Source: Victivallales bacterium
Lineage (GTDB): Bacteria; Verrucomicrobiota; Lentisphaeria; Victivallales; UBA1829
Length of the DNA: 16,839 nucleotides
NCBI GenBank assembly: GCA_016285335.1
Contig: JAEEQO010000045.1
Span: 1-16,839, forward strand
Reading direction: 5' to 3'
The notes under the pieces were generated by a model. The model saw only the letters and a list, made by a program, of their open reading frames with translations. It did no database searches and had not been told where the DNA came from. Below are positions 6,905-14,400 of this stretch, in pieces. The translations under genes and the position numbers were made by a program. How positions within the stretch are numbered: the first letter of the stretch is position 1; each line of letters begins with the position of its first letter.

Positions 6905-7394
6905 AACGAAAGACAACCGTATCGAGAGCGCCGCCGACTGGCGGGACGACTATGGCAGGATCGTCTCGCTGCGCCAGGCGGCGGAACAGGGCGATGCCGA
7001 CGCGCAATTCCGGCTCGCGGAGCATTATTATAAAAACTATGACGAAGGAATCGAAGAGGACCTGGCGGAGGCCGTCAAATGGTATCAGGAAGCCGCCGGG
7101 CAGGGCGATGCCAGGGCGCAATTCGAAATCGGCTGGCTCTATCAGTGCGGCGAGGGCGTCGAGGAAGACCATGAAAAAGCCGTCGAATGGTACAGGGTCT
7201 CCGCGGATCAGGGGTATGCCGGAGCGCAATACTGGCTCGGCTGGTGTTACCGGTATGGCGTCGGCGTCGAGCGGGATATGGAAGAAGCCGTCAAATGGTA
7301 CAGGCTTGCCGCGGAACAGGGGAACGAGGAGGCCCGGGAAGACCTCATGGAGTTGAATCCCGGTGTCACGGAAGAAGGACGTGTCTTTTCATGA
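6876..7394 (+). CDS. Sel1-repeat (TPR-like) protein
   Basis: This 172-residue cytosolic protein is built of three clear Sel1 repeats, about residues 40-75, 78-112 and 114-148. Each follows the pattern GDAxAQFxLG...G-V-x-x-D-x-x-x-AVKWYRxAAxQG, with a fourth beginning at about 149. Sel1 arrays are helical scaffolds that bind partner proteins; no catalytic domain is attached. The start ATG 6876 has a perfect AGGAGG 8 nt upstream; a TTG two codons earlier is less likely. The first 12 residues resemble those of the protein at 7542, which has no Sel1 repeats, so the N-terminus seems to be a shared module. The promoter block at 6796-6840 links its expression to that of the AAA+ gene downstream. No terminator is evident before the next gene. 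Confidence 0.88.
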   Translation: MGNETHIQPVTKDNRIESAADWRDDYGRIVSLRQAAEQGDADAQFRLAEHYYKNYDEGIEEDLAEAVKWYQEAAGQGDARAQFEIGWLYQCGEGVEEDHEKAVEWYRVSADQGYAGAQYWLGWCYRYGVGVERDMEEAVKWYRLAAEQGNEEAREDLMELNPGVTEEGRVFS

Positions 7395-7487
7395 TGAACA
7401 TGTTATAAAAGCGGTCCTACAAATCATATCGGAATTAAACAAAGTTTTTCCGTTTTTTCCCGATTTCGGGCCGGATTTTACACGACC

Positions 7488-7519
7488 GTCTTTATATTCC
7501 CGATAGAGTTTTTTTTTTA
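7488..7519 (+). promoter_or_regulatory. Candidate -10 and leader of the macro-like gene
   Basis: GTCTTTATATT places a TATATT -10 at 7493-7498, followed by GATAGAG and a T run. This matches the order seen before the Sel1 gene (TATAAT, GAGAGG, T run). The TATGACAT half-site of the 45-bp block is absent here, and no -35 is obvious. Confidence 0.35.
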
Positions 7520-7570
7520 CCGCAACCAGGAGGACACGCTTATGGAAAACAAAACAACGATTCAGACCGT
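7520..7570 (+). repeat. Duplicated leader/N-terminal segment, copy 2
   Basis: This is the second copy of the 51-bp segment at 6854-6904. It covers the AGGAGG ribosome-binding site and first codons of the gene at 7542. Beyond it the two proteins are unrelated. Confidence 0.6.
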
Positions 7571-8015
7571 GAAGGGAACCATCTTCGACACCGAGCGCGC
7601 AGAAGGGATCGCAGTATTCATCCCGGCGGGGCTGGTCGGCATCAGACTGGATGCCGAGCGCTTCGCGAGTTCGTTCGGTGTGATGACGGATCTTCATCCG
7701 AAGGAAATGGTGGTCTGCTCTTTGCCCGAGCCGGTCAGCGGCATCACCAGGCATCTTGTGTTTTTCGACAATCTGAAAAAGAAAATCGAAACCATCGAAG
7801 ACATGCGCCGGCAGGTCGAGGACACCCTTGACGCATTGGGCGCACTCGGAGCGAAAACAGTCGCGATGAACGGGATCCGGAGCTATACTCTTCCCGACAG
7901 GACATCCCGCCAGGAAACATACCAGAGACGGTTCGTGGAAGATTACGTTGAAAAGCACCCCGGCGTGTTCGAAACGATCTGGCTCGTGGACAAGCGCGGC
8001 GGATTCGACAAATGA
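7542..8015 (+). CDS. Small protein with a possible divergent macro-like fold
   Basis: This 157-residue protein is soluble, without signal peptide. I do not recognise it with certainty. The overall order is suggestive of a macro domain: a first strand QTVKGTIFD, hydrophobic strands AVFIPAGLVGI and RHLVFF, then a helix ending LGALGAKTVAM, an NGIRSYTLP loop, a helix VEDYVEKHPGVF and a last strand ETIWLV. The usual Asn and the glycine-rich phosphate loop of active macro domains are not clear, so ADP-ribose binding is only a possibility. The start has AGGAGG 6-7 nt upstream. It follows the Sel1 gene in the same direction by 147 bp with its own -10-like element, and ends just before a strong hairpin (8027-8079). 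An unrelated alpha/beta fold is the main alternative. Confidence 0.7.
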   Translation: MENKTTIQTVKGTIFDTERAEGIAVFIPAGLVGIRLDAERFASSFGVMTDLHPKEMVVCSLPEPVSGITRHLVFFDNLKKKIETIEDMRRQVEDTLDALGALGAKTVAMNGIRSYTLPDRTSRQETYQRRFVEDYVEKHPGVFETIWLVDKRGGFDK

Positions 8016-8026
8016 GGGCGGCATCC

Positions 8027-8079
8027 GGCGGTTCCGCGGAAAATGAGTGTTTTTTCCGCCATATTTCCGCGGGACCGCC
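8027..8079 (+). terminator. Long hairpin after the macro-like gene, with an alternative inner stem
   Basis: GGCGGTTCCGCGGAAA (8027-8042) pairs with TTTCCGCGGGACCGCC (8064-8079) over 16 bp with a single G-U pair. The same left arm can instead form an 8-bp stem (GCGGAAAA 8036-8043 with TTTTCCGC 8052-8059). No T run follows the outer stem, so it is not a classic intrinsic terminator. It directly abuts the promoter block at 8081 and probably separates the two transcription units. Confidence 0.5.
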
Positions 8080-8080
8080 C

Positions 8081-8125
8081 GGTATGACATTTTGTGGCTT
8101 ATATTATGTCTTATATTAATAGGTG
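8081..8125 (+). promoter_or_regulatory. Promoter/operator-like block upstream of the AAA+ operon
   Basis: The second copy of the block at 6796-6840: GGTATGACAT, 15 bp, then ATGTCTTATATT, with TATATT (8112-8117) in the same place as the TATAAT of copy one. TATGACAT and ATGTCTTA form an inverted repeat (7 of 8). The expected transcript begins near 8124, leaving a leader of about 77 nt before the AAA+ start. Confidence 0.55.
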
Positions 8126-8200
8126 ACGACGATACAGATAAGAAACAGCAGAATTGCCATTTGTTTTCATCCATCAACAACCGCAACGAAAGGAGCCGCG

Positions 8201-10402
8201 ATGAAGAAATACAGCGTACAGAACAATCATTGGAAAGAGAGCAAGGCTCTCGGATTCTTCCTCAATTTCATCAACAACCACAAGGGCACCGTCAACGACA
8301 ACGATACCTTTGCACTTGTGGCGTCGCTGCGCGGCAAGGAAGAATGGATCGACACGATCAAGGCGACCTTTTCGGAGCAGACGATCACCCAGATGGAAGA
8401 AAGCCGCGACCGGATGAACCGTCTGGATTTCGATGATGAATGCAAGGAGATCATCCGCAACATCTGGAATGCGCCCTATGCACAGAACCGGATCCGCAAG
8501 GAGCTGAACAGAGTCGGCAAAGAGGCGCTGAAGCGGTATCCGGTCGACAAAAACAAATCCGAGCAGTTTGCACAAAAGGTCCACGAACTGCAGACGACCA
8601 TGAAGCTCTCCGATTTCGAAGTTGACGTGCTTCTGGTCTTCGCGTTCGTACGAAACGACCTGCTCTGCATCTCGGACGGACATTGCCGCCATTCCGATCT
8701 CAATGACAAGCAGGTCTTTGTGGCGAAATGCCTCGACTGCGATGTTTCTATGGTCCGCGATGCACTGCGGGACGACCGAAAACTCCGCCGCTATGGTTGC
8801 GTCGACGAGGATTTCGACTTCAATTCCGATCTTTTCGGATTTCTCAACGGCGTATCCTCCGAACCCCTGGCAAATTCGTATTACACGTGCTGCCGCGACG
8901 AAGTGCTGCCGTGGGACTTCTATGGGAACCTTGCCGAAAAGCACGGCGACATGATCAAGCGGATCATATCTTCCGGGAACCGGAAAAAAGGCATCAACAT
9001 CCTTCTTTACGGAGCGCCGGGGACCGGGAAAAGCAGTTTTGCAAAGACGCTTGCCGCAGAAATGAAGCGCGACTGCTACCTGATTTCGCAGAATGTATGC
9101 GGCAACGGAAACAGAGGCCCGGCCCGGAGTATCCCGGAATACCGTTTCGGAGCATTGCAGATCTGTGCGGAACAGGTCGATCCCGCCGACAGTCTCATCA
9201 TCGTCGATGAGGCCGACGAAATGCTCCGCGGCAGGGACAGTATCTTCGCTTTCCTGACTGGCGGAAGCCGGTCGGCAGGCGACAAAGGGCTTCTCAACAG
9301 CGTACTGGATTCGATCCGGGTCCCGACGATCTGGATCACCAACACGCCTGCAAAAGCACTGGACGAATCCAGCCGCCGCCGTTTCGATTACTCCATCCGT
9401 TTCGACCCGCTGAACGCCACGCAGCGTCTCGCGATCTGGCGCAACAACGTCGAGAAGATGGATCTGGGACACCTGGTCGGCGAGTCCATGCGGAAGAAGT
9501 TCGCCTCGCTCTATCCGGTGAGCGCAGGCGGGATCACGCTGACTCTTGAGAACCTCAAAAATATTTCTCCCGAACCGGACGAGGTCGAACCGCTGGTCGA
9601 AAAACTGATGGCGACGCACTGCGAACTGCTTGACATCCCCAAGGCCGACGACAAGCTGCTTCCGGCAAGAGATTACTCTCTGGAAGGGCTGAACATCAAA
9701 GGCAATCTCCCGCTCGACCGCATCGTGGATGCAATCCGAAACTACCAGAACGGCGGCAAAGATGCGATCGACCGTCCCCGCATGAATCTGCTCCTCTCCG
9801 GTGCACCGGGCACGGGCAAGACCGAATTCGTCAAGTACCTGGGCAGCGTCCTGAATACAAAAGTCATCGTCAAAATGGGCAGCGACCTGCTGGATATGTA
9901 CATTGGCGGGACCGAACGGAACATCCGCTGCGCATTCGAGGAAGCCGAGGCGGAAAAGGGGATCCTCTTCCTCGACGAGATCGACGGGCTGGTGCAGAAC
10001 CGGGAACGTGCCGTGCGGAGCTGGGAAGTGACGCAGGTCAATGAGCTTCTTCACCGCATGGAGAACTTCGGCGGCGTGATGATCGGCGCCACGAATTTCT
10101 CGGCCAACCTCGATTCGGCGATCCTGCGCCGGTTCACGTTCAAGCTGGAGTTCGACTATCTCGACGAAGCCGGCAAGAAGCTCTTTTTCGAACGGATGTT
10201 CCGGACGACGCTTACTCCGGCGGAAGCAGGCGAACTCGCGGAGATCCCCTCGCTTGCACCGGGCGACTTCCGCACGGTCCGCCAAAGCTTCTTCTACCTT
10301 GGAAACCAGGCGAACAACCGCGACTATCTCGATGCGCTTGCCCATGAAAGCGAAATCAAAAACGGCAACCGGTTCGCCCGGAAATCGAAAATCGGATTCT
10401 GA
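8201..10402 (+). CDS. Tandem AAA+ ATPase (two AAA domains, Cdc48/SpoVK-like)
   Basis: This 733-residue cytosolic protein has two AAA+ modules. The first has Walker A GAPGTGKS (271-278), Walker B LIIVDEAD (D336, E337) and an RRRF arginine-finger-like motif. The second has Walker A GAPGTGKT (534-541), Walker B ILFLDEID (D592, E593), a GGTERNIR pore/sensor segment typical of Cdc48-like AAA proteins, and RRF near the end. Both sites look able to hydrolyse ATP. The first 240 residues are helical and resemble the N-terminal region of a widespread bacterial double-AAA family annotated only as AAA ATPase. The start ATG 8201 follows AAAGGAG; the open frame begins at 8123, but those codons look non-coding. 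It is followed after 35 bp by two exported proteins in the same direction. Its role would be ATP-driven remodelling or unfolding; the substrate is unknown. Confidence 0.85.
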   Translation: MKKYSVQNNHWKESKALGFFLNFINNHKGTVNDNDTFALVASLRGKEEWIDTIKATFSEQTITQMEESRDRMNRLDFDDECKEIIRNIWNAPYAQNRIRKELNRVGKEALKRYPVDKNKSEQFAQKVHELQTTMKLSDFEVDVLLVFAFVRNDLLCISDGHCRHSDLNDKQVFVAKCLDCDVSMVRDALRDDRKLRRYGCVDEDFDFNSDLFGFLNGVSSEPLANSYYTCCRDEVLPWDFYGNLAEKHGDMIKRIISSGNRKKGINILLYGAPGTGKSSFAKTLAAEMKRDCYLISQNVCGNGNRGPARSIPEYRFGALQICAEQVDPADSLIIVDEADEMLRGRDSIFAFLTGGSRSAGDKGLLNSVLDSIRVPTIWITNTPAKALDESSRRRFDYSIRFDPLNATQRLAIWRNNVEKMDLGHLVGESMRKKFASLYPVSAGGITLTLENLKNISPEPDEVEPLVEKLMATHCELLDIPKADDKLLPARDYSLEGLNIKGNLPLDRIVDAIRNYQNGGKDAIDRPRMNLLLSGAPGTGKTEFVKYLGSVLNTKVIVKMGSDLLDMYIGGTERNIRCAFEEAEAEKGILFLDEIDGLVQNRERAVRSWEVTQVNELLHRMENFGGVMIGATNFSANLDSAILRRFTFKLEFDYLDEAGKKLFFERMFRTTLTPAEAGELAEIPSLAPGDFRTVRQSFFYLGNQANNRDYLDALAHESEIKNGNRFARKSKIGF

Positions 10403-10437
10403 TGCTCAAATCGAACTCAAACAGAAAGGGCCTCGTC

Positions 10438-10884
10438 ATGAAAACAAAAACGATCCTTCTCCTCGCCTCGCTTGCGGCAGCAGTCCCGTCCTTTGCTCTG
10501 CCGCCGCCAAGGGTTTCGCCGCCGAAGAGATCCTCGAACAAACCGGTCATCCGGTTCAGACCGATTGAAACGAGCCGCGGATACAGTCCGTCTCCCACGT
10601 CCGGCATGGCGACCGCCGTCGCCATCACCGGGGCGGTCGCCGCCGGGCTCCGCATGCTGGAGGAAGCGACCAAAACGCCGACGGTCCCGGTCATCGTCAC
10701 GACGCCGTCGTCCGATTGCGAAGTGGTCCTCCCGCCCGAACTGAAAAAGCCCGGAAGTCCGCCCGTGATCGCGATCCCCGCGGATGCCGGCGTCACGAGC
10801 GTCCATGTCGTTCCGATGGAACCTGTGGTCAAACACCCGGTCCCGATCACCATCATTCCGATGGAGATCATGTCCGCAAAATAG
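10438..10884 (+). CDS. Small exported Pro-rich protein of unknown function
   Basis: This 148-residue protein has a typical Sec signal peptide: MKTKT, a hydrophobic core of Leu and Ala, and probable cleavage after PSFA (residue 20). The mature part is rich in Pro and Val. A small-residue hydrophobic stretch (about 56-71, GMATAVAITGAVAAG) could be a second membrane contact. The rest contains repeated short VP/IP segments (VPVIVTTP, PVIAIP, PITIIP). I do not recognise a family. The start ATG 10438 follows AAAGGG and gives a clean signal peptide; an in-frame ATG at 10402 overlaps the AAA+ stop (TGATG) and could be used for coupling. The gene follows the AAA+ gene by 35 bp, so it is probably co-transcribed with it. 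Confidence 0.7.
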   Translation: MKTKTILLLASLAAAVPSFALPPPRVSPPKRSSNKPVIRFRPIETSRGYSPSPTSGMATAVAITGAVAAGLRMLEEATKTPTVPVIVTTPSSDCEVVLPPELKKPGSPPVIAIPADAGVTSVHVVPMEPVVKHPVPITIIPMEIMSAK

Positions 10885-10934
10885 ACATCCATATTCCACC
10901 ACTTAACTCAACCTCAAACCATAAGGAGCTCATT

Positions 10935-11321
10935 ATGAAAAAACTGATTGCAACCGCCTCGTTTCTTGTCCTCTTCGTGCTTGCCGGGACCGTTTCCGCC
11001 GGAGACGGGATCGGCGTCCGCGCCGGCCTGTTCGGGTTCGACATCGTAAACGTCAACCTTGACCTGCCGGGTTCATCCTGTGTGCAGAGCCGCAACGTCT
11101 ATTACGTGACTTCGCCCGACCCGTCGCTGTCCGTCTCCACTTCGCCGCGTCCCGCCGCGGTAAGGGAAGAAAGCAGGACGATCAATGTGGTGAACTCCAC
11201 CAACGTGAACATCACCGTGCAGGAGAGCAAGTTCACCTCCGTACAGCCGTCCAAGCCCGTTGTGATCTATTACCCGCCGCAGACGCCGTCATATTACTTC
11301 TACAGGCCGTTCGGCTGGTAA
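10935..11321 (+). CDS. Small exported protein of unknown function
   Basis: This 128-residue protein starts with a clear Sec signal peptide (MKKL, hydrophobic core, probable cleavage after VSA, residue 22). The mature region begins GDGIGVRAGLFGFDIVNVNLD, then a polar Ser/Thr/Asn-rich middle (VVNSTNVNITVQ). It ends in an aromatic tail (PSYYFYRPFGW), which recalls surface or outer-membrane-associated proteins. There is one Cys in the mature part, not in a lipobox, so it is not a lipoprotein. I recognise no family. The start has AAGGAG 6 nt upstream and lies 50 bp after the previous exported protein. Together with the AAA+ gene they form a probable three-gene operon ending at the hairpin 11330-11380. 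Confidence 0.75.
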   Translation: MKKLIATASFLVLFVLAGTVSAGDGIGVRAGLFGFDIVNVNLDLPGSSCVQSRNVYYVTSPDPSLSVSTSPRPAAVREESRTINVVNSTNVNITVQESKFTSVQPSKPVVIYYPPQTPSYYFYRPFGW

Positions 11322-11329
11322 GCGTTCGA

Positions 11330-11380
11330 TCCGGCATGGCCCGCAACGCATCATGGACCCTCCTGTCGGGTCATGCCGGA
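11330..11380 (+). terminator. Hairpin terminator candidate after the AAA+/exported-protein operon
   Basis: TCCGGCATGGCCC (11330-11342) pairs with GGGTCATGCCGGA (11368-11380) over 13 bp with one G-U pair and a 25-nt loop. It begins 8 nt after the stop of the last gene and is followed by TTATTTC, a weak U-rich tract. An inner ATGGACCC (11353-11360) can compete for the same right arm. This is the likely end of the operon, ahead of the recC promoter. Confidence 0.55.
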
Positions 11381-11408
11381 TTATTTCGAAAGAGAAGCGA
11401 AAAAACGC

Positions 11409-11436
11409 TTGACTTTCCCTCGAACGGGACTATATT
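11409..11436 (+). promoter_or_regulatory. Sigma-70-type promoter of recC-recB
   Basis: TTGACT (11409-11414), 16 bp, TATATT (11431-11436): five of six matches to each consensus element. Transcription would start near 11443, about 50 nt before the recC ATG. No operator-like repeat is seen inside it. Confidence 0.65.
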
Positions 11437-11494
11437 TCTGCCATAAACGCAATTCCTCCTATCCAACCGTTGTTTTTTACCTGAAAAAGCTACC

Positions 11495-14400
11495 ATGCAG
11501 GACGACCAGACAGAACATTTCGAAAAGCCTTCCGTCTTCCGCAGATCGAGCATGGACACCCTCGCGGACGTGCTGCTTGACGAGATCAATGCTGAACCCG
11601 GAAACGGCGATCTTTTCCGCCGGACGCGGATCATCGTCCCGAACCGGAGCATCCAGAGATATCTTTCGCTCCGTTTCGCGCACCGGTACGGCATTGCGGC
11701 ACAGCTCGAATTTCCCTCGCTGATGTCGGTCTTCCAGCGTTTCCTGCCGCAGACGCACGACCGTCCGAACATCGACAGGAAAACGATCGGCTGGCGCATT
11801 TACCGGATCCTGCGGGAACCGGGTTCCGGGAAGGCGTTCCCCCTGCTGACGCAGTGGATCAGGGGGGATTCCAAACGCCTGTACGACCTGTCCCGCCAGC
11901 TCGGAGAGCTCTATGACAAATACATGCTGTACCGTCCGTGGTGGATCAACGACTGGGAAGCCGGACGGACGCCGCAGGGATTGAACGGCGAACCGACCGC
12001 GGACTGGCAGGGCGAGCTCTGGCGGTGCATTGCGGGAGAGGACTGGAGAGGAAACCATTTCGCCGCGGTGTTCGACAGGATCGAACGCAAGGAAGAATGG
12101 AACGGCGCTTCGGGGCAGCTCCCCCGAAACGACGGGGAAACGATCCGCATCTTCGGTTTTTCCCAGCTGCCGCCGACCGTGCTTCAATGTCTGGAGCACT
12201 TCAGCAGACTCGGCATCACCGTCAAGCTGTATCACCTCGTGCCGAGCGGCGAGTATTATGCGGACTGCAAAAAGAACAAGGACGAACTGCGCGAGTTCCT
12301 GGACCGGTATTTCCGTGAAGGCCAGGACCCGGTCCGGCTCCTGGAAGGCCTGAACTCCGTTTATTTCCAGCACAATCCGCTGCTGGCTTCCTTTGCGATG
12401 CAGAGCTGCGTCATGCTGAACCGGACGGTCGAATGGAACGACGACGCGGTATTCGATGATCCCGCAGAGAATATGCCGGACGAGGGGACGATCCTGCATC
12501 GTCTTCAGAAACGGATCCGGGGCGACATGAGATCCTCCGTCGGCCGTCCCCCGAAATGGGAAAAAGGACGAGGATGCCGTTCGATCCAGATCAGGAACTG
12601 CTACTCGGCGTTCCGCGAAGTGGAGGCGGCGCACAACTTCATCCTGCACTGCATGGACGAGGATCACGACCTGCCGCTGAAAGACATTTTCATCATGACC
12701 CCGGCTCCGGCGGATTATGCTCCGCTGGTGGATGCGGTCTTCAATCATGCGAGCGACACACGCCTCGGCGTGTCCATCGCGGATCAGCCGCAGACGGAAC
12801 GCCTGTCCTCGTACAGCACGCTGATGAAGATCCTGTCCCTGTTCAAAGGCGATTTCGCCGCGTCGGAAATCTTCGCCATCCTTCAGGACCGTTCGCTTCA
12901 GGAGCATTGGGGGTTCACTTCGGATGACTGCCGGTATTGCCTGGCGCGCGCGATGCAGGCGGGCATCCGCTGGGGCTGGGACGCGGAAGAGCACAGTCGT
13001 TCCGGCGGCAAGGCGTTCCCGGAGAACAGCTGGCAGGCGGGATTCGACCGCATGCTGCTGGATTATGCCGTGGATGCGGACCCCGCGACCCCGTATCAGG
13101 TCAATGACGAAGACGCGGTCTTCCCCGTGCCGGGATTCGACGGCGGGCGGGCGGAACTGCTCGGCAAATTCATCGCCCTGACCACAAAACTGCATGAGAC
13201 GGCGCAGATCATGCGCAGCCGGGAGCAGAATGGCGTGCCGTTCCCCGAATGGCAGACCGCGCTTGCCGACCTGGCGGGCTGTCTCTTCGGCAGGGATTCC
13301 CAGCTGAAGACCCTTCTGCTGAGCGTGCTGAACACCTGGCATCAGGAGCTGGCGGAATCGGACGCGGAAGATGTCCCGCTGACCGCCGGGATCGTGCTGG
13401 CGTATCTTCAGGACAAGCACGTGAAGCCGGAGGACAACACCATGGGGTTCATGCGCGGGAAGATCACGTTCTGCGGCCTGCGCCCCATGCGGAGCATCCC
13501 CGCCGACGTCATCCTGCTGCTCGGCATGAACCATAAGACGTTTCCGGAGGAAGACGACGCCCGGGAGTTCGACATCATGCAGCAGTACCGGACGGACCGG
13601 AGATCCGGTGTCGGACGCGAGCCGGGCGATCCGCTCAGACGCGACGAATCGCGCCAGCTCTTCCTGGATACGGTCATGGCGGCGCGGAAGTATCTTTACA
13701 TCAGCTATGTCGGACGGGACATCCACGACCGCAAGGACAAGCCGCCGTCCGTGTGCGTGGACGAACTCAAAAGCTATCTGACGCATGAATTCGGGAAAAA
13801 CAGTTTCATCGAGCTGAAGGAGCCGATCCACGCCTTCTCGCCGGAACTGTTCGAACACGGCGCCGCGAACCAGTCTTTCTCAAAGAACATGAAGGATGCG
13901 GCGAAGCAGATCGCCGAACCGTCGGGCGCCGTTTCGTCCGGCGGGAAACCGGCTTTTGACATTCGCGACGGGGTCCATCCCGATGAAAATGCGGAGACGT
14001 TCTGCCGGACTCTGGAATTCGACGATTTGAGATGGTTCTTTGTCAACCCGGCGGGGAAATATGTCCGCGACACGCTCGGCGCCCGGTTGTCCGTGCAGGA
14101 ATCGTCGTCGCCCGAGGATTCGGAGCCGTTCGACAACAAGCTGGATTTCGATGTGAAAGACGGACTGTTCCAGTCCTGCCTCGAAGCCTCGGACCGTGAC
14201 GCGTTGAAAAGCGTTTCCCTGCGGCGGCTGAAAGCGGACGGAAGCATTTCCCTGATGCAGAACGCGGACGACTGGAAGGACTGGTCGGAAATGGTCATGC
14301 TCGCGGAGGGGATGGAGGCGGATGAAACCCGGATGACGGAACGGCTGATCCCGGCGGGAGAAACGGATCTCGAATACTCCGCCGCGGACGCCGGGGAGCT

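Noticed and set aside
7459..7470. CCCGATTTCGGG as a terminator between the Sel1 and macro-like genes
   Set aside because: The stem is 4-5 bp and there is no adequate T tract; it is too weak to support.
8123..8200. 26-codon N-terminal extension of the AAA+ protein
   Set aside because: It begins at the expected transcription start of the promoter block, has no ribosome-binding site, and AAAGGAG directly precedes ATG 8201.
8174..10345. 723-codon open frame on the minus strand
   Set aside because: It lies antisense to the tandem AAA+ gene, has no ribosome-binding site or recognisable domain, and reflects the GC-rich codon pattern of the plus-strand gene.
10716..10934. 73-codon N-terminal extension of the second exported protein
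   Set aside because: It overlaps the preceding exported-protein gene in another frame; the true start at 10935 has AAGGAG and yields a proper signal peptide.
11477..13858. 793-codon open frame on the minus strand
   Set aside because: It is antisense to recC, which is unmistakable; the Arg/His/Pro-rich product is typical of a shadow frame.
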